From positions 45,377-109,376 of the forward strand of contig JAMZAV010002225.1 of assembly GCA_024449915.1 (NCBI GenBank): 64,000 nt of DNA. The letters run 5' to 3'. A program made the position numbers and the translations under genes. Shown here piece by piece: positions 1 to 10,856 of the stretch. Positions within the stretch are counted from its first letter, which is position 1. Each line of letters starts with the position of its first letter. The stretch is from Sweltsa coloradensis. Lineage: Eukaryota > Arthropoda > Insecta > Plecoptera > Chloroperlidae. The notes beneath the pieces were generated by a model. It saw nothing but the letters and a program-made list of their open reading frames with translations, did no database searches and had not been told where the DNA came from.

Positions 1-1
1 G

Positions 2-267
2 AATTTCTGCAAAGAAGCAGATGTAAAGTTCCTTCGACAACAAATCAATGGTTCTGCAGATTTGAATCCATTTCATCGCATCACTCTAGACAATAAACCT
101 CGTAGACATAACCCAGGTACTTTGATCATCCCTCCTCGTGCACGAACTTCATCATACCAAAACGGATTCTACTGTCGTTCTGCATCGTTATGGAACACTA
201 CCGGCTGACGTGAAGACTTCCAGACATTTCAATATTGATATTAGGAACCATTTCAAAATTTCTTAAT
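2..267 (+). pseudogene. LINE-C: C-terminus of a CR1/Jockey-like non-LTR reverse transcriptase (partial, frameshifted)
   Basis: The frame starting at base 2 is open from the window edge and contains RRHNPGTLIIPPRARTSSYQ and NGFYCRSASLWN, then hits a stop near 210. A one-base shift restores LPADVKTSRHFN and an ending NHFKIS with a stop near 267. The arginine-rich stretch followed by YQN-F-R-S-LWN-LP is the usual end of CR1/Jockey-type reverse transcriptase ORFs, where it follows the RT and thumb regions. Only the last 90 codons or so lie in the window. The frameshift and lone position argue for a dead copy. A related but different copy lies on the minus strand at 25.5-26.3 kb. Family assignment is by pattern, not search. 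Confidence 0.7.
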
Positions 268-640
268 GAGAACGCATTTACATTTTTTAAATCAAGTTGT
301 AACATGCTGAAAGTCATCAAATTATGTTTTACCATCATTTGTACACCCTTAACTATCAATTGTTCCCCATCATTTAATCACCCTTTTTACTAACTCATTT
401 CATATGATATGTACCATACCATCATTGTTCACCCTTTACTTTCACCTTTTTATAATACTTGTTAATTTATTTTATTGTATTTTATAATGTGGTTTTAAGA
501 GGTATAACTTAGGCATAGTAAGTTAGACACATTGTGACTGGGGCCTTATGGCCCTTTTCTAACTTTCTATGGAGTTGTGCAGCTTAATCTACGATAATGT
601 GTACAATTTCGAAATAAAATAATAATAAAAATAGTAATAG
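268..640 (+). repeat. 3' untranslated region and tail of LINE-C
   Basis: AT-rich sequence follows the ORF stop. Near its end is a perfect hairpin, GGGCC-TTAT-GGCCC (541-554), a compact 3' stem-loop of the kind many LINEs use for reverse-transcriptase recognition. An A/T-rich run with AAT triplets (615-645) then leads straight into a SINE-S2 copy. No open frame of note. Confidence 0.5.
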
Positions 641-644
641 TATA

Positions 645-1143
645 TAACTCCTCGAATCTAGAGACGAGCTCTGGCGGTCGTCGTCGGGAAACATTCTACT
701 TCCCATTGACTTCCTCCCCGACGACGACGACAATGACAAACACGGACGATGACACAGACGAAGACGACCGCGACGTGAGGGAAACACCAACACGTGCCCT
801 CCCCGTACCCTCCCTTTCCCTCTGTCCTTTGCCTGAGCCCGGCCTGATTTCGCCACAGACCACAGGCCCCCCAGACCAGACCCCGGCCAAGCTTCCGGGC
901 CGGCCCCTTTCCTCCGGCCACTAACGTCCATGCCCTCCCCTGGCTTGTGGCTGGTTCTGATCTATGAGAATGCTCCTAGGTTCTGACCAGCACAAGCCTG
1001 TCACCCCGCGTCTCCCCACGTCACCCCTTACCGTCCACCCGTTTGGAAAATATATAGCTATAAATAAACTAACTAATAAACAAGTACACTATCACAGGAG
1101 GCGTAATATGACCTAACGGTTGACGCGCCCTAAACCTAATATA
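645..1143 (+). mobile_element. SINE-S2, 5'-truncated
   Basis: Starts inside the S2 body (clue: ctagagacgagctctggcggtcgtcgtcggg) and runs through the CGACGACGAC block, the GAGCCCGGCCTGATTTCG segment specific to S2, the GCTGGTTCTGACC region and the end aggcgtaatatgacctaacggttgacgcgccc plus a short A-rich end. The tRNA-like head is missing. The region carrying the H6 hairpin is disturbed by a short duplication (gctggttctga...ggttctgaccagc, about 950-985). The reading frames on both strands here are products of the repeat, not genes. Confidence 0.8.
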
Positions 1144-1159
1144 CACACACACATCACCC

Positions 1160-1395
1160 CGAGAATGTCTTTGAACTTGAAATTGTTTAATGCACCCTCA
1201 TGTAGATCCCTCGTAGAGTATTTAGTTATAAGCCAACCTTTATTGTCGGTGATGATAATGCTGGGTAGTTCTCCAATATTGAATCTTGTTATTAGACGGT
1301 TCCTGACAGTTTCTGCGTCATCAAACTCTACGGCTAGCCAGTCACCGTGCGTCCTGAAGAAGTCGATCATGCCTTGCTCAACGGTTTCACATGAT
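1160..1395 (-). pseudogene. Nucleoredoxin-like exon fragment (exon B, copy 1)
   Basis: The minus strand encodes MIDFFRTHGDWLAVEFDD, then NIGELPSIIITDNKGWLITK, with no stop for about 80 codons. HGDWLAV-F-DD...R-RL...F-I--LPS-II-D--G--IT is the second half of the thioredoxin fold in nucleoredoxin and nucleoredoxin-like proteins. The catalytic CXXC would sit in the preceding exon, which is absent here. An SINE-S1 begins 35 bases further right on the + strand. A second copy, with the same SINE junction, lies at 57,664-57,915. An isolated exon in a repeat array is most likely a relic carried by duplication. The frame itself is intact, so function is not excluded by this sequence alone. Confidence 0.6.
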
Positions 1396-1430
1396 TCATA
1401 TATGATAGGTTTTAATAGTAGAGTAGGCTA

Positions 1431-1686
1431 TATTACTTCCCGAAACTAGAGACTAGCTCTGAAAAACGTCATCGGGGACAACTCCGCTTTTCTTTGACGA
1501 CCTCTTCGACGACACAACGAGACACAACGAGTGATGTCAAAGACGATGACGACCGGGACGTGAGAAACCCCACCTTTTCTCCCTGGTTCTGACCAGCATG
1601 CGCCCCTCTTCCCCATATCCCCTAGGCTAGAGTGGAGCATAATGACCTAACGGTTGACTAGCCATTAATTAAAATAAACCATAACA
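1431..1686 (+). mobile_element. SINE-S1, 5'-truncated
   Basis: Begins at actTCCCGAAACTAGAG, continues through the GTCGTCGGGGAC hairpin region, the CGATGAC block, a CTGACCAGCATG remnant, ggctagagtggagcataatgacctaacggttgac and an A-rich end. The head is absent. It directly follows the exon-B relic, the same order as at 57.9 kb. Confidence 0.75.
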
Positions 1687-1911
1687 CTAATATTTTAAAC
1701 TTTTGTTCGTAATACTTGAAGGGAATATAAACATCAAAACACCATAATCTCATTACATTAACTTTCCATGTCATGGCGCCGCAATATTACCAAACCGGTT
1801 GAAGCGTCCTAGTTTCTCACGTCGTCGTCGTCATGGTCTCCTATTGTCGCAACCGACTACAAGTGGTGCAAAACAAGATTCTGCATGTATCCCTTTCCTC
1901 GCTCCTCCAGC
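1687..1911 (+). repeat. LINE-A-type tail and a segment duplicated at 50.8-51.1 kb
   Basis: Contains a LINE-A-like 3' end (about 1,785-1,840: gcgccgcaatattaccaaaccggttgaagcg...cacgtcgtcgtcgtc), then a stretch beginning aaccgactacaagtggtgcaaaacaag that also precedes S1 heads at 15.86 and 51.0 kb. Colinear with 50,850-51,075. Confidence 0.6.
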
Positions 1912-2486
1912 CCTGTCTGGGCCCGAGGTAGAATAGGCCCAGAGCATGGCTCTGCTAATCGTAAAAGGCGATTCAATAGAAAAAGTCCACCTCGCAAACA
2001 TCAGCTTGTATGAAGGGTAGTATTTTACTCCCCGAAACTAGAGGCGAGCTCTGGCAATCGTCGTCGGGGAACTTGCCCCTTCCCCTTGACAACCTCCCCG
2101 ACGACGACGACAATGACAACACGGACGATGACACAGACGAAGACGACCAAGACGTAGGGGAACCACCAATCCCTGCCCTCCCTTTCCCTCTGTCCTTTGC
2201 CTTAGCCCGGTCTGATTTCGCCACAGACTACAGGCCCCCCCGACCCGACCCCGGCCAAGCTCCCGCCCCGAACCCTTGCCCCCGGCCGCCTACTCCCAAG
2301 CCCTCCCCTTGCTTGTGGCTGGTTCTGACCAGCACAAACCTGTCCACACCCCGCGTCTCCCCACGTCACCCCTTACGTGTCCTCCCCTGTGGAAAATATA
2401 TAGTTATAAACTAAATAAAAAACATCATTAGCACAGGTGGCGCAATATGACCTAACGGTTGACGCAACCTTGAACCTAATAAACAT
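1912..2486 (+). mobile_element. SINE-S2, full length
   Basis: A complete S2 of about 575 bp. It has the tRNA-like head with TCTGGGCC...GGCCCAGA and AGAGCATGGCTCTGCTAATCG, then cgaggcgag, the GTCGTCGGGG...CCCCGACGAC stem, the S2-specific segment (gcccggtctgatttcgccacag), GCTGGTTCTGACCAGC, tatagttataaac, and a tail hairpin in ggtggcgcaatatgacctaacggttgacgc. This shows S2 is an S1-like head joined to a different 3' half. A parallel full copy is at 26,541. Confidence 0.8.
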
Positions 2487-2512
2487 CAACATCAACATCA
2501 AACATCGCTCCT

Positions 2513-3050
2513 CCAGTCTGGGCCCGGGGTAGATGTTGGCCCAGATCATGGCTCTGCTAATCGTAAAAGGCGATTCAAGAGAAAAGGTCCACCTCGCAAA
2601 CATCAGCTAGTAAGAAGTGGCGTATATTACTCCCCGAAACTAGAGGCGAGCTGTGGCAAACGTCTTCGGGGACCTTTCCCCGCCCACCTCCAACCCCCTT
2701 CCATTGACGACACCCCGTCTGGGCCTGGGATAGAATTGGCCCAGACGCAAACATCAGCTAGTATGAAGGGTAGTATTTTACTCACCGAAAATAGAGGCGA
2801 GCTCTGGAAATCGTCGTCGGGACCTGGCCCCTTCCCTTGACGACCCCTCGACGACGAAGACGACAACCACACCACGAACGACGACGAAAACAATGACGAC
2901 CGCGACGTGAGAACCCCTTTTCCTCCCATTACCCGTGGCTGGTTCTGACCAACATGGGCCCCCCGACCCCCCACCCCCCCAGAGGTTAGAGTGGTGCATT
3001 ATGTCTTAAAGGTTGACGCGTCTTAATCCAAATAAACAAAAACAAAAATA
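2513..3050 (+). mobile_element. SINE-S1 interrupted by a second SINE-S1 (nested or dimeric)
   Basis: A first S1 head and body (2,513-2,708) breaks off at ccattgacgaca. A second head, ccccgtctgggcctggg, starts at 2,709 and runs to the tail hairpin and aatccaaataaac near 3,050. The second copy has a shortened head: the tRNA-like middle is deleted between GGCCCAGA and CGCAAACATCAG. Confidence 0.75.
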
Positions 3051-3054
3051 TTGC

Positions 3055-3289
3055 AGTAGCTCCAACATTCTCGATTTAACATTTTAAGTAATTGGTTTCA
3101 TAAAATTTTCAAAAATCAACAATTTTTTTTCTATAGTAGGCCCTAATAAGAAAACTTCGTGATAACTTACATTTTTTTTAACTCTTATTTTATAAACTAA
3201 TGACAACAAAATTAATCTATTTTTACCTACGATATCGCAGGCGGCACAAAGTGACCTAACCGTTGAAGTGCCCTAGTATCTCACGCCGA
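3055..3289 (+). repeat. AT-rich segment ending in a LINE-A-type tail
   Basis: Low-complexity AT sequence, then gcaggcggcacaaagtgacctaaccgttgaagtgccctag (3,236-3,275), a diverged LINE-A 3' hairpin. No coding signal. Confidence 0.5.
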
Positions 3290-3660
3290 TTTGGGTTGGT
3301 CAAATGTTTCCTAGCATGGCTCTGTTAATCGTTTAAGACGAGGATAGAGAAAAAGTCCACCTCGCAAACATCAGCTTCCTAGTAAGAAGGGGAGTATATT
3401 CTCCCCGAAACTAGTGGCGAGCTCTGGCAATCGTCGTGGGGACCCCCTTTCCCTTGACGACCCCCCGGCGACGATGACAATGACACAACGAACGATGACA
3501 AAGACGATGACGACCGCGACGTGAGAAACCCCACTTCCTCCCCTAATCCGTGGCTGGTTCTGACCAGCATAAGCCCCTCCTCCCCCAGCCGCCCCTTAGG
3601 CTAGAGTAGTGCATTATTAATGACCTAACGGTTGACGCGTCCTTAATCCAAATAAACCAA
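3290..3660 (+). mobile_element. SINE-S1, diverged head
   Basis: Head degraded (tagcatggctctgttaatcg is recognisable). Body, GCTGGTTCTGACCAGC hairpin, and tail taatgacctaacggttgacgcgtcc are clear. Confidence 0.75.
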
Positions 3661-5455
<1,795 letters not shown>

Positions 5456-5931
5456 CTACCTCAGTACAAAATACTCCAAACAACCTGTTAAGTGAGCTAG
5501 CTTAAATTTTTATATGGGCCGCACATTGTCGGCAATGCGCAGCGGAAGTTAGATTGTAAATTTAAGGATGACACCAAGTGACTAACCCAGTCCTATAGTA
5601 AGGTTTAACTCAAGGCAAACGGACAATGAAATATACAAGAAAAGAATTCATTTAGATATTACAATAATCGTAGGTCATAACAACTTAAAAATAAACTTGA
5701 AAAAATATTGAAATAAAAAAATAAAAAAATAATAAAGATTAGATAAGTTATTTGCTAACATGTTCGCGACCCAGTAGTGGGTTGCCACCCGTACTTTGAA
5801 AAACACTTCCCTAGGCTAGATTACTGCATTATGACCTAACGGTTGACTCGTTCTTAATAAAAAAAATCATTTTATAAACAAAGATTTAATATGCTAACAA
5901 TCAAACAATAACCTTAATTCTTCTACCTAAG
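5456..5931. other. Unassigned AT-rich sequence with one SINE-S1 tail
   Basis: Nothing recognisable from 5,456 to 5,805. At 5,806-5,865 the S1 end ccctaggctagattactgcattatgacctaacggttgac is present without any body. Confidence 0.4.
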
Positions 5932-6516
5932 TGTTTTTGCAAAATAACAAATTGCATAGTGTGATGCCCACATTGACTAACAAAATTCGTCCACCTACGT
6001 CTCGACTCTCACGTAGAGAAGAGGTGGTATTGTCTAGAATTCGTATAGGCCATACACGCCTAACACACGGATATCTCTTAACCAGAGAAAAGGTTATTCC
6101 CATATGTGACCAAATGTGATGTACCTTTAACCGTGCATCATATGCTAGCAGAATGTGCCAATATGATGCATTGCGCACGCAATTTGATCTCTCCCAATCA
6201 TATGAAGAACTTCTATCATATGATAAACGGCGACTAACTTTCTAAATCTCTCATCCATTGTAATCTATTTAACAAAATTTAATTCACATCTTACACATTT
6301 GTTTCTTTTCTTTATTTTCATTTACATACATAACTTTTATTTTGCTATTACTTTCTTCATCATCAATTTATATTGTTATTTATACACTTAGAAAACAATC
6401 TAATCATCAAACATACCTGCATTCACTCTTCTCATTTCCTTTCATTCACAGGCGGCGCAATATGACCTAACCGGTTGAAGCGCCCTAGTTTCTCAACGTC
6501 GTCGTCGTCGTCGTCA
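5932..6516 (+). mobile_element. LINE-A, 5'-truncated 3' end
   Basis: Starts at tgcaaaataacaaattgc, inside the coding region, and encodes the end of ORF2: VMPTLTNKIRPPTSRLSRRE, then TCDVPLTVHHMLAEC-like residues with a base deletion near 6,105-6,160. The AT-rich 3' region follows, then ggcggcgcaatatgacctaaccggttgaagcgccctag and a run of seven TCG triplets. The long TCG run suggests terminal microsatellite growth at this copy. Confidence 0.8.
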
Positions 6517-6955
6517 TCACAGACGGCGCAAAATAAACTTACCGGTTGAAGCGCCCTAGTTTCTCATGTCGTCGTAGATTGCTTTAATCTGCCGGGTAGG
6601 TTTTGCATGTTCGGTTATTCACGAGATATTGGGTTTTCACTTTACATAGTGTTTCCAATTGTTCGCCCTTATTACCAACTGATTGTGCATTCTGATGCAA
6701 GATTTTAAACACCACTCCACCATATCGGTATTTGCTGTCAAATCTAGGGTTGTTGATTGAGATTCAATGGTGAGTGGATTTACCAAAAATGGTGTGTCCA
6801 TCTCTAACACATCTGCCTGCCACCTACCTGTGACCGCTGCCAATACTTTTTACATAAATACAACCTAGCGTTTTTAATACATCATTACATATTTCGTCTA
6901 ATCTTGACAACACTACAAAGATTATTATGAACTTGAACTTGAAATTGCCCTTGCC
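6517..6955 (+). repeat. Second LINE-A-type tail plus dispersed repeat R3 (copy 1)
   Basis: A diverged LINE-A tail (cacagacggcgcaaaataaacttaccggttgaagcgcc, 6,518-6,560) is followed by a roughly 270-bp repeat (6,585-6,850) that recurs behind the same tail at 7,789-8,050 and 54,706-54,860. The minus-strand frame in it is not conserved between copies and I do not call it a gene. Confidence 0.55.
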
Positions 6956-7345
6956 CCGTCTGGGCCCGGGGTAGAATTGGCCCAGAACATGGCTCTGCTA
7001 ATCGTAAAAGGCGATTCAATAGAAAAAGTCCACCTTGCAAACATCAGCTAGTATAAGAGGGGAGTATATTATTCCCCAAAACTAGAGGCGAGCTATAGCA
7101 ATCGTCGTCAGGGACCTCGCCCCCTTCCCTTGACGACTTCCGGCGACGATGACAATGACACAACAAACGTTGACAAAGACGATGACGACCGCGGCGTGAG
7201 AAACCCCCCTTCCTCCCCTTACCCTTGGCTGGTTCTGACCAGCATGGGCTCCTCCTCCCCACCCCCCTTAGACTAGAGTGGTGCATTATCACCTAACGGT
7301 TGACGCGTCTTTAATCCAAATTAACAAAAAAATAAACAAATATTC
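6956..7345 (+). mobile_element. SINE-S1, full length
   Basis: Complete from ccccgtctgggcccgggg to the A-rich end (ttaatccaaattaac). The tail hairpin reads ggtgcattatcacctaacggttgacgcgtc, one base different from most copies. Confidence 0.85.
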
Positions 7346-7788
7346 AATATCCTAACAATCAAACAATAAACTTAATTCTTCTACCTAACATTATCACAGA
7401 CGGCGCAATAATTATGACCTTACCGGTTTAAGCGCCCTAGTTTCTCACGTCGTCGTAAATTCGTCGAATTCCCTCCCAATCATATGAAGAAATTCTGTCA
7501 TATGATAACGGCGTTAAGCTTTCTAAATTTCTCATCCATAGTAATCTATTTAACAAAATTTAATTCACATCATACACATTTTTTCCCTTTATTTATTTTC
7601 ATTCACATACGTAACTTTTATTTTGCTATTTCTTTCATCATCATCAATTTAGTTTGTTATTTATACACTTAGAAAACAATCTTATCATCAAACATACCTG
7701 CATTAACTCGTCTCATTTACTTTAATTCACAGGCGGCGCAATATGACCTAACCGGTTAAAGCGCCCTAGTTTCTCACGTCGTCGTCGA
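7346..7788 (+). mobile_element. LINE-A 3' end (5'-truncated) preceded by a LINE-A-type tail
   Basis: A short tail copy ends near 7,452. From 7,459 (gaattccctcccaatcatatgaag) a truncated LINE-A holds the last coding residues and the whole 3' region to ggcggcgcaatatgacctaaccggttaaagcgccc and gtcgtcgtcg. Confidence 0.75.
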
Positions 7789-8104
7789 ATCTGCCGAGTA
7801 GGTTTTGTTATTCACTAGATATCTTGGGTTTCCACTTTAAAAAGTGTTTCCTATTGTTCGCCCTTATTACCATCTGATTGTGCATTCTGATGCAAGACTT
7901 TAAATTAATATCTCCTCTCCACCATATCGGTATTTGCTGCCAAATCTAGGGCTGTTGTTTGGGATTCAATGGTGAGTGGATTGAACAAATGGGTGTGCCC
8001 ATCTCTAAGCATCTGCCTGCCACTTACCTGTGTCCGCTGCCAATCCACTTAATACCAGTTTGCTATTGCTACAGATCTTCTTATAAGCAAAACTCATTAA
8101 CACA
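7789..8104 (+). repeat. Dispersed repeat R3 (copy 2)
   Basis: Matches 6,585-6,850 closely (ctgccgagtaggttttg ... ccatatcggtatttgctg ... catctgcctgccact). Sits directly after a LINE-A tail, as copy 1 does. Confidence 0.55.
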
Positions 8105-8498
8105 CTATCTGGGCCCGGGGTAGAATAGGCCCAGAGCATGGCTTTGCTAATCGTAAAAGGCGATTCAAGAGAAAAAGTTCACCTCGCAAACATCAGCTAG
8201 TAAGAGCGGAGTATCATACTCCCCAAACTAGAGGCGAGCACTGGCAATCGTCGTCGGGGACTTTGCCCCCTTCCCTTGACGACCCCCCGGCGACGATAAC
8301 AATGACACAACAAACGTTGACAAAGACGATGACGACCGCGGCGTGAGAAACCCCCCTTCCTCCCCTTACCCTTGGCTGGTTCTGACCAGCATGGGCTCCT
8401 CCTCCCCACCCCCTTAGACTAGAGTGGTGCATTATCACCTAACGGTTGACGCGTCCTTAATCCAAATTAACAAAAAAATAAACACTATCACTTTAACA
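8105..8498 (+). mobile_element. SINE-S1, full length
   Basis: From ctatctgggcccggggtag to ttaatccaaattaac. It lies head-to-tail with the next S1, separated by about 15 bases. Confidence 0.85.
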
Positions 8499-8876
8499 CC
8501 CCCGTCTGGGCCCGGGGTAGAATTGGCCCAGAGCATGGCTCTGCTAATCGTAAAAGGCGATTCAAGAGAAAAAGTCCACCTCGCAAACATCAGCTAGAAA
8601 AAGCGGAATATCTTACTCCCCGAAACTAGAGGCGAGCTCTGGCAATCGTCGTCGGGGACCTTGCCCCCTTCCCTTTGACGACCCCCCGGCGACGATGACA
8701 ATGACCAACGAACGATGACAAAGACGATGACGACCGCGACGTGAGAAACCCCCCTTCCCCCCCTTACCCGTGGCTGGTTCTGACCAGCATGGGCCCCTCC
8801 CCCCCCCCCCCCTTAGGCTAGAGTGGTGCATTATGACCTAACGGTTGACGCGTCCTTAATCCAAATAAACCAAAAA
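8499..8876 (+). mobile_element. SINE-S1, reference full-length copy
   Basis: Non-autonomous retroposon; the modules can be read in order. The head is tRNA(Lys)-like: gcccggggtag, AGAGCATGgCTCTgcTAATC and GATTCAA echo the acceptor start, D arm, anticodon arm and a degraded B box. Paired segments are TCTGGGCC (8,505-8,512) with GGCCCAGA (8,525-8,532), AATCG with CGATT (8,546-8,562), a gagtatc-ttactcc stem, TCGTCG with CGACGA around the loop containing the CCCTTTGACGACC phrase, GCTGGT-TCTG-ACCAGC (8,773-8,788), and GGTGC (8,825-8,829) with GCGTC (8,850-8,854). The end is A-rich (aaataaaccaaaaa). It has no ORF of its own and the last hairpin matches LINE-A, so I infer that LINE-A machinery moves it. 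The long open frame on the minus strand is a by-product of GC-rich sequence. Confidence 0.85.
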
Positions 8877-9182
8877 CCTCTGTCCTTTGCCTGAGCCCGG
8901 CTTGATTTCGTCACATGCCACAGGCCCCCCGACCCTACCCCGGCCAAGCTCCCGTCCCGGTCCCTTTCCGCCTTCCATCTACTCACATGGCCACCCCTTG
9001 CTCGTAGCTAATTCTGACCAGCACGAGCCTGTGCAGCCCGCGTCTCCCCACGTCACCCCTTACGTTCCTCCCTATTGGACAATATTTAGTTATACACTAA
9101 ATTATAGACTTCTACATTATCACAGGAGGCGCAATATGACCTAACGGTTGACGCGCCCTTAAACCTTATAAACATCAAACAA
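8877..9182 (+). mobile_element. SINE-S2, 5'-truncated
   Basis: Begins at cctctgtcctttgcctgagcccggc, immediately after the A-rich end of the preceding S1, and ends aggaggcgcaatatgacctaacggttgacgcgcccttaaacc. An insertion into the preceding SINE's A-rich end would explain the abutment. Confidence 0.8.
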
Positions 9183-9329
9183 CTAAGGGAGTTTCCAAGT
9201 CTTAGTTGACTTCTTCACAAGTTACTATCGGATTGATTTTTGAAAATACTACAGTTCGACTGATAGTAACTCTCCCAGTGGCAATGTTGAGTATGTGGTA
9301 TCCCTTGGCTCCTTGGCTGTATCCAACAA
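9183..9329. other. Unassigned sequence at the LINE-A 5' junction
   Basis: About 150 bases between the S2 end and the first LINE-A residues. It may be diverged LINE-A coding sequence; no motif is clear. Confidence 0.3.
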
Positions 9330-9990
9330 ATGTACCTTGTTCAGCTCGAAGGTCTAATCAAACCACATGTCCGTCTTCTCGGCATGGTGTTTGACAAAAA
9401 GCTAAATTGGAAACATCACGTTGTTGAGTTACGCAAAAGATGCATGTTGAAAATCAACCTATTGAAAGTTCTCAGCAATACATCGTGGGGTGCAGATAGG
9501 ACTTGCATGTTGATAATTTACGGATCTCTAGTTTGCTCCAAGATGGACTATGGATGTTTCGTATACTCTTCAGCAAGTAACACAACCCTAAAACTTCTGG
9601 ACACTGTCCACCATTGTGGTCTTCGTCTAGGTCTTGGTGCATTTCGAACAAGCCCGGTAGTCCGCTTGTATGCCGAGTCAGGTGTGTCCTCCTTGGCAGA
9701 ACGGAGAAACCTCTTGATGGGTACGTACGCAATGAAAATTAAATCTATGCCTAACCATCTATCAAATCGTGGTGTTTTTAATGTGAAATATGCCAGACAC
9801 TTTGATAACAAACCGATGGCAACCCTTCCAACGGGGTTAAGATGTAAACTTTTGTTTAATCTTATAGATTTTAATCTGAAAACAGTTTTTAATTTTGTTT
9901 TTAGCAATAACGGCCCTGGTCTACACCAGAGCCGATTATTCTATTCGACCTTTGTCGTTTTGATAAAAACTCTACTAGCGTTACTGTATT
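9330..9990 (+). pseudogene. LINE-A reverse transcriptase, thumb region
   Basis: Encodes LLGMVFDKKLNWKHHVVELR, LLKVLSNTSWGADR, YGSLVCSKMDYGCFVYSSAS, LKLLDTVHHCGLRLGLGAFR and TSPVVRLYAESGVSSLAERR. FLGM-FD-KLNW...H, the GADR...YG-LV-SK-DYG block and the L--HH-GLR---GAFRTSP-----E block are standard for the region after the YADD active site in I/Jockey-type RTs, which copy the element RNA at the nicked target. The palm with the catalytic aspartates is missing from this copy. The frame stays open to 10,103 but loses similarity near 9,990. A related fragment is at 44,555. Confidence 0.8.
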
Positions 9991-10036
9991 CAAAATTAAC
10001 TTTAGAAAGATTTGCCATGAACATCAAAGGTTTACT

Positions 10037-10440
10037 TTGGTATTCACAGATGGCTCCAAAATTGACAACAAGGTTGGAAGTGTCTTTTATTGCTCCACCT
10101 TAACTGAACGTTTCAGGCTAAGCGACGTGTGTTCAGTTTTCACTGCAGAGTTATTCGCCATCCGTGAAGCTCTAATATACATTCTACGTTGTCGTTGTGG
10201 AGAATACCTTTTGTGTTCAGATAGCTTAAGTTCACTTCAAGCTATAAAACACATGTATTCTAGTCATAGTTTAGTACAAGACATCCAATTAATTCTATTT
10301 AGAAAGACTTAACTCTAAGGGCTTTATAATAGAGTTTTGCTGGATACCTGGACAGTGGACACGTGGGCATAGAGGGAAATGAACACGCTGATCGGGCTGC
10401 TAAGGAAGCTTCCCAGCGTCGCGACGTTGATTTAATCTAG
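10037..10440 (+). pseudogene. LINE-A RNase H domain (frameshifted)
   Basis: MVFTDGSKIDN carries the first catalytic Asp, VFTAELFAIREAL the Glu, LLCSDSLSSLQAI the second Asp. The last motif, normally WIPGHVGIEGNEHADRAAKEA, is present but broken: a short duplication (ggacagtggacacgtggg, near 10,350) shifts the frame before the final Asp. RNase H in these elements removes the RNA strand after first-strand synthesis. All four motifs are visible, so the domain call is firm; the copy cannot make the protein. Confidence 0.85.
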
Positions 10441-10478
10441 TTCCCGTTCCAGATGTCAAGAGTGGATTCAAGCAAAGA

Positions 10479-10856
10479 TTGTTGGATTTGCGACAAGCAT
10501 CTTGGGATGTGTTGCAAAATAACAAATTGCGTAGTGTGATGCCCACATTGACTAACAAAATTCGTCCACCTACGTCTCGACTCTCACGTAGAGAAGAGGT
10601 GGTATTGTCTAGACTTCGTATCGGGCACACACGCCTTTCACACGGATATCCCTTAACCAGAGAAAAGGTTATTCCCATATGTGACACATGTGATGTACCT
10701 TTAACCGTACATCATATGCTAGCAGAATGTACCAAATATGACGCCTTGCGCATGCAATTTGATCTCTCCCAATCATATGAAGAACTTCTATCATATGATA
10801 ACGGCGACAAACTTTCCAAATTTCTCATCCAAAGTAATCTATTTAACAAACTTTAA
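10479..10856 (+). pseudogene. LINE-A ORF2 C-terminal domain
   Basis: An open frame encodes LDLRQASWDVLQNNKLRSVM, PPTSRLSRREEVVLSRLRIG, ICDTCDVPLTVHHMLAEC and ends SKFLIQSNLFNKL-stop. The cysteine-histidine set fits CX2CX7HX4C, the C-terminal zinc-knuckle-like motif of many I- and R1-group LINEs, thought to bind nucleic acid. Four other copies in the window preserve the same residues (12.4, 15.1, 37.5, 43.6 kb). Confidence 0.8.

Noticed and set aside
706..924. Plus-strand Asp/Thr/Pro-rich frames in S2 copies (also 2,010; 26,640; 45,536)
   Set aside because: Arise from the CGACGACGAC block and C-rich S2 segment; not conserved in frame among copies.
8530..8570. Functional tRNA gene in the SINE heads
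   Set aside because: No acceptor stem closes, the T arm is missing and the B box is degraded; the similarity is that of a tRNA-derived SINE.
8500..8620. HDV-like self-cleaving ribozyme at the SINE 5' end
   Set aside because: The nested double-pseudoknot order of P1, P2, P3 and P4 cannot be drawn with the visible stems; the tRNA-like interpretation fits better.
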